NCBI GenBank assembly: GCA_964410915.1
Contig: CAYPIU010000025.1
Coordinates: 1 to 25,673 of the forward strand
DNA: 25,673 nucleotides
Source: CAZFJG01 sp964410915
GTDB taxonomy: Bacteria > Synergistota > Synergistia > Synergistales > JAFGMB01
Reading direction: 5' to 3'
Shown here: positions 7,266 through 14,535 of the stretch, piece after piece
How positions within the stretch are numbered: position 1 is the stretch's first letter
Layout of the letters: each line of letters opens with the position of its first letter
Made by a program: the position numbers and the translations under genes
The notes under the pieces: model-generated
What the model saw: the letters and a program-made list of their open reading frames with translations, nothing else
What the model was told of the DNA's origin: nothing
The model's database searches: none

Positions 7266-7607
7266 CTAAAATGTCAGGATCTTTCGTCCTTCTTTTATAT
7301 AATTTGTAAGAGGTTCCCCCATATATTTAACATCTATATTCATTTCTTCGAGTTTTTCGCTCACACCGTAGTTATCAGAACATTTTCTGCATGCTTCTAC
7401 AGTTATACCCTCTTCGATCATTTTGGGGATAAAGCTCTGGAGTTCGGCGTCCTCACAGAGAACCTTTGATGAAGGGCCCCATACAAGAAATGTAACGTCT
7501 TTCCACCAGTTTCTCAATTTCGAGTTCAAAGTATAGAGAAACGCCACCTGCAGAGCTATATCTCTGTCTCTGCTTGTCCACATAACAACCAGTTTTTCAT
7601 CGTTCAT
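7266..7607 (-). CDS. DsrE-family small protein
   Basis: A 113-residue cytosolic protein of the DsrE/DsrF-like sulfur-relay fold (sometimes labelled predicted peroxiredoxin). It starts VVMWTSRDRDIALQVAF, has a central strand FLVWGPSSKVL, then a cysteine pair in VEACRKCSDNYGV, and ends LTNYIKEGRKILTF. The conserved cysteine region is where sulfur-carrying members bind persulfide. There are no dsr, tus or other sulfur-relay genes next to it, so a role in sulfur transfer is only a family expectation. It is divergent from the Spy-like gene, and the 190-base gap carries TTTAC repeats that could control either gene. Confidence 0.8.
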   Translation of the reverse strand: MNDEKLVVMWTSRDRDIALQVAFLYTLNSKLRNWWKDVTFLVWGPSSKVLCEDAELQSFIPKMIEEGITVEACRKCSDNYGVSEKLEEMNIDVKYMGEPLTNYIKEGRKILTF

Positions 7608-7687
7608 GGTTTATGATCACTCCTTTTAAGTTGATCTGCTCTCCCATAGATCTTAACAGATACCTGAAAAGGATATAAATTCAGGAC

Positions 7688-7723
7688 TTTACATTCCTTT
7701 ACCTTTCTGAACCGCATCTTTAC
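7688..7723 (+). promoter_or_regulatory. Phased TTTAC repeats resembling CpxR/OmpR-type boxes
   Basis: TTTAC occurs at 7688-7692, 7698-7702 and 7719-7723. The starts are 10 and 21 bases apart, so all three face the same side of the helix. On the minus strand the first two read GTAAA-N5-GTAAA, the published consensus of E. coli CpxR. They lie 75-110 bases before the Spy/CpxP-like gene. The similarity is seen; binding is inferred. Confidence 0.5.
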
Positions 7724-7797
7724 ACAGGGTGAGCTAAAATGCCAGATGTCAGGGGAAAACCCGACATAAAACAAAACATAAAGGAGCTTGATCAAAA

Positions 7798-8670
7798 ATG
7801 AAAAAGACAATTCTTACAGTATCGTTAGTTGCTTTTCTTGGCGCACTTCTGCTTTCTGCGGGGATCCCCGTCGCGGAAGCCCGTATGGGCCGAAACATGG
7901 ATAACAGGGATGGAGCTTTCATGAGAGGGCTGGAACTTACCTCTGAGCAGAGAGATAAAATGAGAGGGCTCATGAGAAAAGAAGGAAGAAATATGAGCAG
8001 GCAGATGAGAGATTTCCATGATGATCTGGAGGTATTGGGTTCGAACCCCTCAGAAGAGCAGATAGATAATCTCAAGACAAGACTCTCGGATTCCATCTTC
8101 CAGGGAATGAAGCTTCATTACGAGATGGGAAGGATTCTGACCACCGAACAGAGGAAAGAACTTGGAGATAGATGGGAATCAGGAAAAACAAGGATGGGAC
8201 ATGATCGAGGAGACGTCAGGCAGAGATATAACCGGAAGCTTTCTGAAGAACTTGATCTTTCCTCAGAACAGCAGAAAAAGCTTGAGGATCTTTCCTTTAC
8301 CCGCTCTGGCATGCATATGATGGGTTATTGTACTGAAGAGCTTGATCTTACAGAGGATCAGCAGGACAAGATCGAAAATATTATTGAAGCATACAGACCA
8401 GAGGACGGAAAGGGTTTCATGTATCTTCGGGACTCAAGAAAAGAAATGAATGATCTTATTTCGGCCGATACCTTTGACGAGGATAAGGCAGAGAACCTGG
8501 CAATGGAAAGAACTGAGGATATGATAGAAGGATTCATGAAAATGAAGGAAATGGAATCAGAGATTCTGAAAGTTCTTGACGAGGATCAGAAGGAAGAGTT
8601 CATGGAGATGAAAGAAGATAGGCCTGGACATGATCGTTCTAACAGAGGGTCCCGCAAATATAGAAAATAA
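7798..8670 (+). CDS. Exported Spy/CpxP-like protein with two LTxxQ units
   Basis: A 290-residue protein with a signal peptide (MKKTILTVSLVAFLGALLL..., cleavage probably after A-E-A near 28). The rest is charged, helical and rich in M, E, D, R and K. LTxxQ-type motifs occur at 47-51 (LTSEQ), 114-118 (LTTEQ), 154-158 (LSSEQ), 184-188 (LTEDQ) and 260-264 (LDEDQ). Spy and CpxP carry two such motifs in about 130-140 residues, so this is about twice the normal size and looks like a tandem duplication. Family members are envelope chaperones or metal-stress proteins. One cysteine (C178) and a HDR-rich tail are present. AAGGAG precedes ATG 7798 at good spacing. Confidence 0.8.
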   Translation: MKKTILTVSLVAFLGALLLSAGIPVAEARMGRNMDNRDGAFMRGLELTSEQRDKMRGLMRKEGRNMSRQMRDFHDDLEVLGSNPSEEQIDNLKTRLSDSIFQGMKLHYEMGRILTTEQRKELGDRWESGKTRMGHDRGDVRQRYNRKLSEELDLSSEQQKKLEDLSFTRSGMHMMGYCTEELDLTEDQQDKIENIIEAYRPEDGKGFMYLRDSRKEMNDLISADTFDEDKAENLAMERTEDMIEGFMKMKEMESEILKVLDEDQKEEFMEMKEDRPGHDRSNRGSRKYRK

Positions 8671-8721
8671 AGTTTTTCAGTTAAGAAATGCTGGAATATC
8701 CCTGCATCAAATGAGATATAG

Positions 8722-8757
8722 AGAACAGGCCTGACGTTTAAATGTCAGGCCTGTTCT
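8722..8757. terminator. Terminator hairpin between converging genes
   Basis: Arms AGAACAGGCCTGAC (8722-8735) and GTCAGGCCTGTTCT (8744-8757) form a 14-bp stem with an 8-base loop. The plus-strand side is followed by a T-rich stretch, so it best fits the Spy-like gene. It also lies after the converging binding-protein gene. Confidence 0.85.
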
Positions 8758-8784
8758 AACTTTTAATTTACCAGAATTAAAAGG

Positions 8785-9786
8785 TCATTTAAGAGATCTG
8801 CTGATCCTTTTTACGATTTTTGGATTTTCGATCCAGGTGCTCCAGAGGTCCTTGTGTTCTGTTAAAAACCACCTGGCTCCTTCTTCAGGTGTGGCATCAT
8901 TTCTTTGCATATAGCCAAGGGCTTCGTTTGTAAGTTTTAGAGATGTGGAGTAATCCTTGAGCATATTGCATATCTCTGGGTCTGATTCCAGAAATTTACT
9001 GTTAACGATCTTGAGGACACGGCTTTCTGGCATGGAACATCCACGTGTTTCATCCCAGACCTTTTTATCATAAGGTGGTTCCTCAAGTTTTGTCATGTCA
9101 TACATCCCGAGAAGTGGTGTGGGTTCCCAGTAATACGCCAGAACAGGTTTTCCCTTTTCATAAGCTTCTGCAATTGTAGCCGCCAGTGCAGCAGCAGAAC
9201 CGGTATAGATATTAGTAAAGTTTTCATCAAGTCCGTAAGCCTTCAGTTTTTTCGCATTACTGACGCTTATGACCCATCCCGAAGGTCCGTTACAAAAGCG
9301 ACCTTTTTCATCAGTTTCTCTATTTTTGAAAAGTTCCCAGCAGCTGGTCAGATCCTTTACAGATCTCAGGCCGGGCATCATAGGCTCGATACCCCGTTCT
9401 TTATCCCCCTCTATAACATAAGTAGGGACATACCAGCCCTGGGGGGCATCAGGATAGTTCTTTCCCAGGCTTACCATTTTATGGCGGTCTTTAGCTTTTT
9501 CCCAGTATGCAGAGTTGTCAACCCAGGCTTCCATGGTCAGCTGAAGATCCCCTCTTTCCAGTCCCAGGAACCCTGGAACTTCCTGGACGAACATATAATG
9601 CACATCTCTATGCCATCCCTTTTCAATAATAAAACCTGCAATTCGATTGTGGAGTTGAGCACTTTCCCAGCTGAAATCTGCAAAAGTGATAGTGTCTTGC
9701 GAGGCAGCCGCTATTGTAGAACTGCTGAATAAAGCTACGTTGAACAGAATAAACCCGACCAGAAAGTTCTTGAAAAAACACTTCAT
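8785..9786 (-). CDS. Glycine-betaine/quaternary-amine-type ABC substrate-binding protein
   Basis: A 333-residue secreted binding protein of the OpuAC/ProX-like family. It has a signal peptide at about 1-28 (hydrophobic LVGFILFNVALFSSS, ending A-A-A-S). Family features follow: ITFADFSWESAQLHNRIAGFIIEKG, then WVDNSAYWEKA, the GPSGW loop, an AYYWEPTPLLG strand and a C-terminal ...ARWFLTEHKDLWSTWI. Many tryptophans and tyrosines could build the aromatic cage for trimethylammonium ligands. There is no lipobox cysteine near the cleavage site, which is unusual for a Gram-positive-type binding protein and suggests an outer membrane or another retention mode. No ATPase or permease gene is adjacent. 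AAGGAGATC precedes the ATG. Confidence 0.85.
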   Translation of the reverse strand: MKCFFKNFLVGFILFNVALFSSSTIAAASQDTITFADFSWESAQLHNRIAGFIIEKGWHRDVHYMFVQEVPGFLGLERGDLQLTMEAWVDNSAYWEKAKDRHKMVSLGKNYPDAPQGWYVPTYVIEGDKERGIEPMMPGLRSVKDLTSCWELFKNRETDEKGRFCNGPSGWVISVSNAKKLKAYGLDENFTNIYTGSAAALAATIAEAYEKGKPVLAYYWEPTPLLGMYDMTKLEEPPYDKKVWDETRGCSMPESRVLKIVNSKFLESDPEICNMLKDYSTSLKLTNEALGYMQRNDATPEEGARWFLTEHKDLWSTWIENPKIVKRISRSLK

Positions 9787-10318
9787 TTTGATCTCCTTCC
9801 TTTGAATGAAAAACCATACACAAACATAACTTCAGGAAAGATCTTTAATAGATCTTCCGAAGCTGGATAATAACAAGTCCAGTCTTCTCTGTTCTCAAAG
9901 AAGACTTATAAACTCCAAAAAATTAACCATTAATGGGGAAAAACTTTTGAGACCAGTTAGACGGTCCTGCTTGAAGAGGTAACTCTTGAGGAAACAATTG
10001 TGAAAAAATCAACGGCAGTGATTATAACATATACAAAAAAAAGGTTAAGGGTAAAATTGAGATCCTTTCAGTAGTAACTGCCTGCTTTTTTGTTGATATC
10101 TGCTGTTTAATTAGAAATAGCCTCACTCTATTAATGATAATATTTCATGGTGATAATGACCTCTGATTTCTACGATCTGTCCCCAAAAGATTTAGACCCT
10201 GTTTTCAGATCTACCCTCTCAAAGAAAACAAAAATAGTTTATACTTACTATTTGTATATATATGTCTTCCTGTGCACTCTTATTAATGTAAGAAGATAAA
10301 AAAACAGGAGGTGATCTC
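9787..10318. other. 532-base intergenic region with several small hairpins
   Basis: This gap separates two divergent genes and holds no convincing coding region. Inverted repeats include an imperfect CTTC-GGAA-GATCT hairpin (about 9830-9864), GTCTTCT/AGAAGAC (9882-9888 / 9899-9905), GACC/GGTC followed by AAGAG-GTAA-CTCTT (about 9950-9990), and AAATAGT/ACTATTT (10232-10238 / 10247-10253). The first two would lie in the leader of the binding-protein gene; the last lies near the probable promoter of the DUF1659 cassette. No known riboswitch consensus was recognised. Confidence 0.5.
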
Positions 10319-10540
10319 ATGGCAACTTATCAGTCCGTTGAAAGCAGGTTGATCCTTAAGCTCCAGACCGGAGCCGACGAGTGGGGCAGACCTGATATTT
10401 CCAGCAAATCCATAAGGGGAGTTGATGCATCAGCATCTGCAGAAGATGTGGATACAGTCGCAAATGCTCTTGCAGGGCTTCTGGATGTACCACTTTATGA
10501 TACTCAGAAAGAGGATACCGATACCGTAATAACAGTGTAA
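10319..10540 (+). CDS. DUF1659 family small protein
   Basis: A 73-residue acidic protein. The beginning (SVESRLILKLQTGADEWGRPDISSKSIRGV) and the following helix (EDVDTVANALAGLLDVPLYDT) match the DUF1659 family, which is found in Bacillota and has no assigned function. It is the first gene of a five-gene same-strand group. AGGAGGTGA, 5-6 bases before ATG 10319, is a near-perfect ribosome site. DUF1659 genes commonly precede DUF2922 genes, as here. Function unknown. Confidence 0.8.
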   Translation: MATYQSVESRLILKLQTGADEWGRPDISSKSIRGVDASASAEDVDTVANALAGLLDVPLYDTQKEDTDTVITV

Positions 10541-10579
10541 AGATCGAGAGCTTCATTTCACCGGTAAGGAGGTGATTAC

Positions 10580-10780
10580 TTGAAAACACTCAAAATGGTC
10601 TTTGGAACCAGTGATAATGACAAAATGACTATCTCCCTGAATTCTCCTAAAGAAACTCTTACTCCTGCTGAGGTTCAGACAGCCATGCAGTCGGTAATTG
10701 ATAATTCCATCTTCGTGGATGATATCAATTCCATCATCAGTGCAGAGATAACCGAGAAAGTCATAACAGAACTGATATAA
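10580..10780 (+). CDS. DUF2922 family small protein
   Basis: A 66-residue protein starting with a TTG codon, supported by AAGGAGGTG ending 5 bases upstream. It matches DUF2922: an N-terminal strand KTLKMVFGTSDNDKMTISL, a proline-lysine turn with T-P-A-E-V-Q-T-A-M-Q-S-V-I, and a C-terminal strand SAEITEKVITELI. It lies 39 bases after the DUF1659 gene. The two are habitual neighbours in Bacillota, which supports a shared, still unknown role. Confidence 0.8.
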   Translation: MKTLKMVFGTSDNDKMTISLNSPKETLTPAEVQTAMQSVIDNSIFVDDINSIISAEITEKVITELI

Positions 10781-10790
10781 AAGTGCAGTA

Positions 10791-10823
10791 AACAGGGGGC
10801 AGGGCTAAAGATCCCTGCCCTGT
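10791..10823 (+). promoter_or_regulatory. GC-rich hairpin inside the cassette
   Basis: AACAG(GG)GGCAGGG pairs with CCCTGCCCTGTT around an 8-base loop, with a 2-base bulge. There is no T-run after it. It may be an RNA-stabilising or partial-termination element that separates expression of the two DUF genes from the YvrJ, peptidase and sigma genes. Confidence 0.5.
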
Positions 10824-10852
10824 TCCCGTAGATCAGAGAGGGGGTGTAGATT

Positions 10853-11014
10853 CTGGAGCAATTGATATCAACAGCGATCCAGAGTGGTTTTGCAGTTGCA
10901 GTGGCAGCTTATCTGCTTGTAAGAATGGAAAAACGCCTGGACGACCTGACTAATGCCATATCGGAGCTCCGAATGACCATAGCAGGGCAGGGGGGATTGC
11001 GGATTGCGCATTAA
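10853..11014 (+). CDS. YvrJ-family-like small membrane protein, noncanonical start
   Basis: A 53-codon open frame that has no ATG, GTG or TTG at its beginning. It reads LEQLISTAIQSGFAVAVAAY, then LLVRMEKRLDDLTNAISELR. One membrane helix (about 8-24) followed by a charged amphipathic helix is exactly the YvrJ layout (F-x-V-A-V-x-x-Y-L-L-V-R-x-E). An in-frame TAG precedes ATT (10850) and CTG (10853). The ribosome-site-like GGGGGTG ends 6 bases before the CTG, so a CTG or ATT start is likely. Its end overlaps the next gene by 11 bases. The shape, one helix plus a coiled tail, would also suit a holin-like peptide. In B. subtilis yvrJ belongs to the SigO regulon; here a sigma factor gene is two genes away. 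Confidence 0.65.
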   Translation: MEQLISTAIQSGFAVAVAAYLLVRMEKRLDDLTNAISELRMTIAGQGGLRIAH

Positions 11015-11351
11015 CGATCTTCAGGTTTCCGCTCATTTTAACCTCAGGGAGTTCCAGTGCCCCTGTTGCCACAGGGTAATGGTCCATCCAAGGCTTGTAA
11101 GGATGCTTGAAAAGTTGAGAGGCATGTTCGGAAGACCACTGATACTGACCAGTGGATACAGGTGTCTACCCCATAACAGGGATGTCGGGGGAGTGGATCA
11201 CAGTCTTCACATGATCGGCCAGGCCGTAGATGTTGCAGTTATGGCTATCCAGCAGAATGATTTCACTGCATATGCCGTTAAGGCGGGTTTTGATTCGGTT
11301 CTGCCCAATAGAATGAGAAATTATGTCCATTTGGGAATAGGAGGAAAATGA
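11004..11351 (+). CDS. M15-type D,D-carboxypeptidase / endolysin-like peptidase
   Basis: A 115-residue zinc peptidase of the M15A (DUF882-like) family. It has ILTSGYRCLPHNRDVGGVDH, then SLHMIGQAVDV, matching the S-x-H-x-x-G-x-A-x-D zinc motif, and a late VHLGIG supplying the third ligand. A cysteine cluster (CPCCH) near residue 20 precedes the fold. There is no signal peptide, as in phage endolysins that need a holin for exit. The start is a TTG at 11004 after a GGGGGG stretch. It overlaps both neighbours: 11 bases with the YvrJ-like gene and 4 bases with the sigma gene. Likely substrate: peptidoglycan stem peptides. Confidence 0.8.
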   Translation: MRINDLQVSAHFNLREFQCPCCHRVMVHPRLVRMLEKLRGMFGRPLILTSGYRCLPHNRDVGGVDHSLHMIGQAVDVAVMAIQQNDFTAYAVKAGFDSVLPNRMRNYVHLGIGGK

Positions 11352-11845
11352 ATAGAACAAACGGAAGAAAAGAACTTGCAGATGAGGAACTTCAGAGGAT
11401 AACAGAGGATTTTACACCTCTTGTCAGATCCCTCGCCAGGAGGTACCAGGGCAGGGGGGCCGAATTCGAGGATCTCGTGCAGGAGGGATATCTTGCCCTG
11501 ATCAAACTTGCTCCAAGATGCCGTAAAAAGGAATATATGGCCTTATTCCTGAAGAAAAGGCTTCCCGCAAAGATTCGTAATGCAGCAAAAAGGCTAAGAA
11601 GAAAATTTTCTCTCGAAGCGGATATTACGGAGAACGATAATATATCAGGTGAATGGACCCAGGGTTTAACCACACAGACATGGCAGCTTCTTGAAGGCTT
11701 GGGGAATGGAGATTTTGAACTCATAAAAATGCTTGCTTTTGGCTATCTTCAGCGGGAGATCGCCGAGAAACTGGGCATAAGTCAGCAAGCGGTCAGCAGC
11801 AGAATATTTAAAATGAGAAAAAACGCAAAAACCCTCGTGGATTAA
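11348..11845 (+). CDS. Small sigma-70-family RNA polymerase sigma factor
   Basis: A 165-residue protein with a region 2-like segment at about 20-58 (FTPLVRSLARRYQGRGAEFEDLVQEGYLALIKLA). A basic linker KRLPAKIRNAAKRLRRKF follows, and then a region 4 helix-turn-helix at about 133-158 (YLQREIAEKLGISQQAVSSRIFKMRK). Region 3 is missing, as in compact sigma factors. The four-base ATGA overlap with the peptidase gene indicates translational coupling. No anti-sigma gene is visible. It may direct transcription of this cassette, as with SigO and yvrJ in B. subtilis, but that is inference. Confidence 0.8.
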   Translation: MNRTNGRKELADEELQRITEDFTPLVRSLARRYQGRGAEFEDLVQEGYLALIKLAPRCRKKEYMALFLKKRLPAKIRNAAKRLRRKFSLEADITENDNISGEWTQGLTTQTWQLLEGLGNGDFELIKMLAFGYLQREIAEKLGISQQAVSSRIFKMRKNAKTLVD

Positions 11846-11854
11846 TATAAATAA

Positions 11855-11880
11855 AGGGGCGGAGAAAGGTCTCCGCCCCT
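11855..11880 (-). terminator. Terminator of the trp operon
   Basis: A perfect 11-bp stem, AGGGGCGGAGA (11855-11865) and TCTCCGCCCCT (11870-11880), with a 4-base loop. Reading on the minus strand it is followed by TTTATTTATATT. It lies 44 bases after trpA and also 9 bases after the converging sigma gene. Confidence 0.88.
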
Positions 11881-11924
11881 GCCAGATATCACCGGAGGGC
11901 ATAACTCTGTGCAAGATGATATAT

Positions 11925-12710
11925 TTACTTTTCTACCGCATCCTTGAGGGATTTTACAAAGGTTTTGGTTTCTTTCAGGAGTTTTTCTCTGTCCTGGCCG
12001 TATTTTCCCACCAGTTTCACTATAGCGCTGCCCACGACTGCACCGTCTACCAGAGGGATGACCTGGGCGATTCGCTCCGGCCCATCTATTCCGAACCCGA
12101 GAGCAAGAGGTGTGCGGACATGTTCTCTTACTCTTTCAATGTATTCTTCCATTTGTAGATATATCCCCTGTTCCTGACCTGTTATACCAAGCATTGAAAC
12201 GCAGTACACAAACCCTCTCGCCCTTTTCCCTGTCTCTATAAGCCGTTCCTCTGCGGTGTTGGGAGTCACCATCAGAATGGAGTTAACCCCCGATTTATCC
12301 AGAAGATCATAAAACGTCTCCCCTTCATCAAAGGGAAGATCAGGTACTATTACCCCTGAGATTCCTGCATCGGATGCATCCCGGGCAAAACGCTGTTCCC
12401 CGTAGCTCATTACGGGATTGTAATATCCCATAAGTACGAGTGGTGTTTCTATCTGGCCCTTGAGACTCCGGGCCAGTTCGATCACATTTGACAGATTGGC
12501 CCCTGCTTTCAGGGCCCTCTGGCCTGCTGCCTGAATAACAGGTCCATCTGCCTGAGGATCTGAAAAGGGGACTCCAAGTTCTATTATGTCAGAACCCGCT
12601 TCTTCCAGGGCAAGGACAAGTGAACGCGTTGTTTCCATATCAGGATCTCCCGCAGTGATAAATGAAATAAGGGTTTTTCCTTTGTTAAAGACATTTTGAA
12701 TTTTATTCAT
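11925..12710 (-). CDS. trpA: Tryptophan synthase alpha chain
   Basis: A 261-residue TIM-barrel enzyme that cleaves indole-3-glycerol phosphate to indole and glyceraldehyde 3-phosphate. The catalytic glutamate is in IELGVPFSDP and the catalytic aspartate in the following DPQADGPVIQ. VPDLPFDEG and the phosphate-binding GFGI loop are also present. It is the last gene of the trp operon, and its ATG overlaps the trpB stop by one base (TGATG), so the two subunits are translationally coupled. Confidence 0.97.
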   Translation of the reverse strand: MNKIQNVFNKGKTLISFITAGDPDMETTRSLVLALEEAGSDIIELGVPFSDPQADGPVIQAAGQRALKAGANLSNVIELARSLKGQIETPLVLMGYYNPVMSYGEQRFARDASDAGISGVIVPDLPFDEGETFYDLLDKSGVNSILMVTPNTAEERLIETGKRARGFVYCVSMLGITGQEQGIYLQMEEYIERVREHVRTPLALGFGIDGPERIAQVIPLVDGAVVGSAIVKLVGKYGQDREKLLKETKTFVKSLKDAVEK

Positions 12711-13897
12711 CAGAGCGTTCCTCCTTCCAGGAGATAAGGCCTTACTGTATTCATATCTTTATCACCGCGGCCCGAAAGATTGACCACTACAATGGAGTCC
12801 TTTGAAAGTGACGGGGCCGTCTTCACCAGTTCTGCTATTGCATGGGAACTTTCCAGTGCAGGGATTATTCCTTCAAGTTTCGACAGAAGTGAAAAAGCAT
12901 CCATAGCTTCAGAATCCGTTATGGAGGTATATTCAACCCGGCCTGATTCCATAAGAGCACTGTGTTCCGGGCCGACTCCCGGGTAATCAAGACCGGCAGA
13001 GATAGAATAGGCTTCAAGTATCTGACCGTCATCGTCCTGAAGTAGATAAGATCTGCTTCCATGAAGTACGCCAATTCTTCCTGCCGAGAGAGTGGCAGCA
13101 TGTTCGCCGGTGTCAACACCCCTTCCAGCCGCTTCAATACCCATCATGCGAACATTTTTATCGTCTATGAAAGGATGAAAGAGGCCAATAGCATTACTTC
13201 CTCCTCCCACACAGGCTATCAGGAGGTCAGGAAGCTTTCCTTCTGTTTCAATTATCTGTTCACGCGTTTCGTCGCCAATTATCCTCTGAAAATCTCTGAC
13301 AATAGCAGGATAGGGATGGGGGCCAACGACAGAACCAATTATGTAATGAGTGGATTCGACATTTGCCACCCAGTGGCGAATGGCTTCGTTGGTGGCATCT
13401 TTGAGAGTGCGGCTTCCCGACATGACCGGTATTACTTCTGCACCAAGAAGGCGCATCCGGTCAACATTCAGAGCCTGCCGCCTCATATCTTCCTCTCCCA
13501 TGAAGACGTGGCATTCAAGACCGAATCTTGCTGCAGCAGTAGCACTTGCTACTCCGTGCTGTCCCGCGCCGGTTTCAGCTATTACCCTTTTCTTTCCCAG
13601 CTTTTGAGCGATAAGCGCCTGTCCCATTGCATTGTTTATCTTGTGTGCCCCTGTATGGTTAAGATCTTCCCTTTTCAGATAGATCCGGGCTCCTCCCAGG
13701 TGTGCTGTGAGTCTTTCTGCAAAATAGAGAGGGGAAGGCCTTCCACAATACTTTGAGAGCAGGTCTTTAAGTCTCGTTTGAAAGTCTCTGTCAAAACGAA
13801 GTTCTTCGTATGCTGATTCGAGCTCTTCCAGTGCCGGGAAGAGGGTTTCTGGTACGAATCTGCCGCCAAAATTGCCATAATATCCTTTTTTATTCAT
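12710..13897 (-). CDS. trpB: Tryptophan synthase beta chain
   Basis: A 395-residue PLP enzyme joining indole and serine to give tryptophan. The cofactor lysine is in REDLNHTGAHKINNA, with ETGAGQHGVA after it. The glycine-rich phosphate cup CVGGGSNAIG and the C-terminal LSGRGDKD are also present. The length and the FGGRFVPETL N-terminus are those of the TrpB1 type that pairs with TrpA. It overlaps trpF by 4 bases and trpA by 1. Confidence 0.98.
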   Translation of the reverse strand: MNKKGYYGNFGGRFVPETLFPALEELESAYEELRFDRDFQTRLKDLLSKYCGRPSPLYFAERLTAHLGGARIYLKREDLNHTGAHKINNAMGQALIAQKLGKKRVIAETGAGQHGVASATAAARFGLECHVFMGEEDMRRQALNVDRMRLLGAEVIPVMSGSRTLKDATNEAIRHWVANVESTHYIIGSVVGPHPYPAIVRDFQRIIGDETREQIIETEGKLPDLLIACVGGGSNAIGLFHPFIDDKNVRMMGIEAAGRGVDTGEHAATLSAGRIGVLHGSRSYLLQDDDGQILEAYSISAGLDYPGVGPEHSALMESGRVEYTSITDSEAMDAFSLLSKLEGIIPALESSHAIAELVKTAPSLSKDSIVVVNLSGRGDKDMNTVRPYLLEGGTL

Positions 13898-14535
13898 AGT
13901 CTTTCGCTCCTTATAATTTCTGAGTCGGTTTTGCGGATTTGAATAACAGTTTCTCTCATAAGAACAGGATCTTTTTTCCCGGGTTCATATTCCAGTCTGC
14001 TGTTGAGATCAACTGCATCAGGCCTGCAGGTCCGGATAGCATCATCTATGTTCCCTGGTCCAAGCCCCCCTGCCAGGATAAAAGGTTTTCCCCTTGCTGC
14101 ATCTTTTATCAGAGTCCAGTCAAAAGTCTTTCCTGTCCCTCCGATGGATTTACCCACGCGTGTATCAAAAAGTAAAAAGTCAGCATCCCGGTATAGCGAA
14201 ATATTCTCAAGATCCTCTTGTGAATCGATGCTGAAAGTCTTGATGGTTTTCATATTCAGATCCTTAAAAATGGAGGATGGCTCAGTTCCATGAAATTGTA
14301 TGTGGCTGAAAATCCCGCTTGAACTTATCTTGTCCAGTTCTGCCTGACATGGATTAACTACGACTCCCACAGTAGAGATGAAAGGAGGAATATCCTGTAT
14401 CAGGGCCTCAGCAGCGGAAAGGGAGACTTTACGCGGACTCTCGGCAAGAATAAACCCCAGAGCGTCGATCCCGAGTTCTATTGCATTTTCAACATCTTTT
14501 CTTCTCGTGATCCCGCAGATCTTTATTCGTGTCAT
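13894..14535 (-). CDS. trpF: Phosphoribosylanthranilate isomerase
   Basis: A 213-residue TIM barrel performing the Amadori isomerisation of phosphoribosylanthranilate. The catalytic C7 is in KICGIT and the catalytic D124 in LLFDTRVG. Phosphate-binding GGTG and LAGGLGPGNI are visible. The usual D-x-S-S-G-V-E end motif reads DLNSRLEYEPGKKD here, a modest change at the phosphate loop. It is a separate gene, not fused to trpC. It overlaps both neighbours by 4 bases. Confidence 0.95.
   Translation of the reverse strand: MTRIKICGITRRKDVENAIELGIDALGFILAESPRKVSLSAAEALIQDIPPFISTVGVVVNPCQAELDKISSSGIFSHIQFHGTEPSSIFKDLNMKTIKTFSIDSQEDLENISLYRDADFLLFDTRVGKSIGGTGKTFDWTLIKDAARGKPFILAGGLGPGNIDDAIRTCRPDAVDLNSRLEYEPGKKDPVLMRETVIQIRKTDSEIIRSERL

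Noticed and set aside
8037..8049. GGGTTCGAACCCC, resembling a tRNA T-arm
   Set aside because: It lies in frame inside the Spy-like gene (LGSNPSEE). No acceptor stem, anticodon arm or CCA end is visible around it.
10319..11845. Prophage
   Set aside because: The M15 peptidase and YvrJ-like peptide are phage-like in kind, but no integrase, terminase, portal, capsid or tail gene and no attachment-site repeat is present.
13061..13756. A 231-codon open frame opposite trpB
   Set aside because: It is antisense to a clear enzyme gene, has no family resemblance and no ribosome site; it is a codon-usage shadow.
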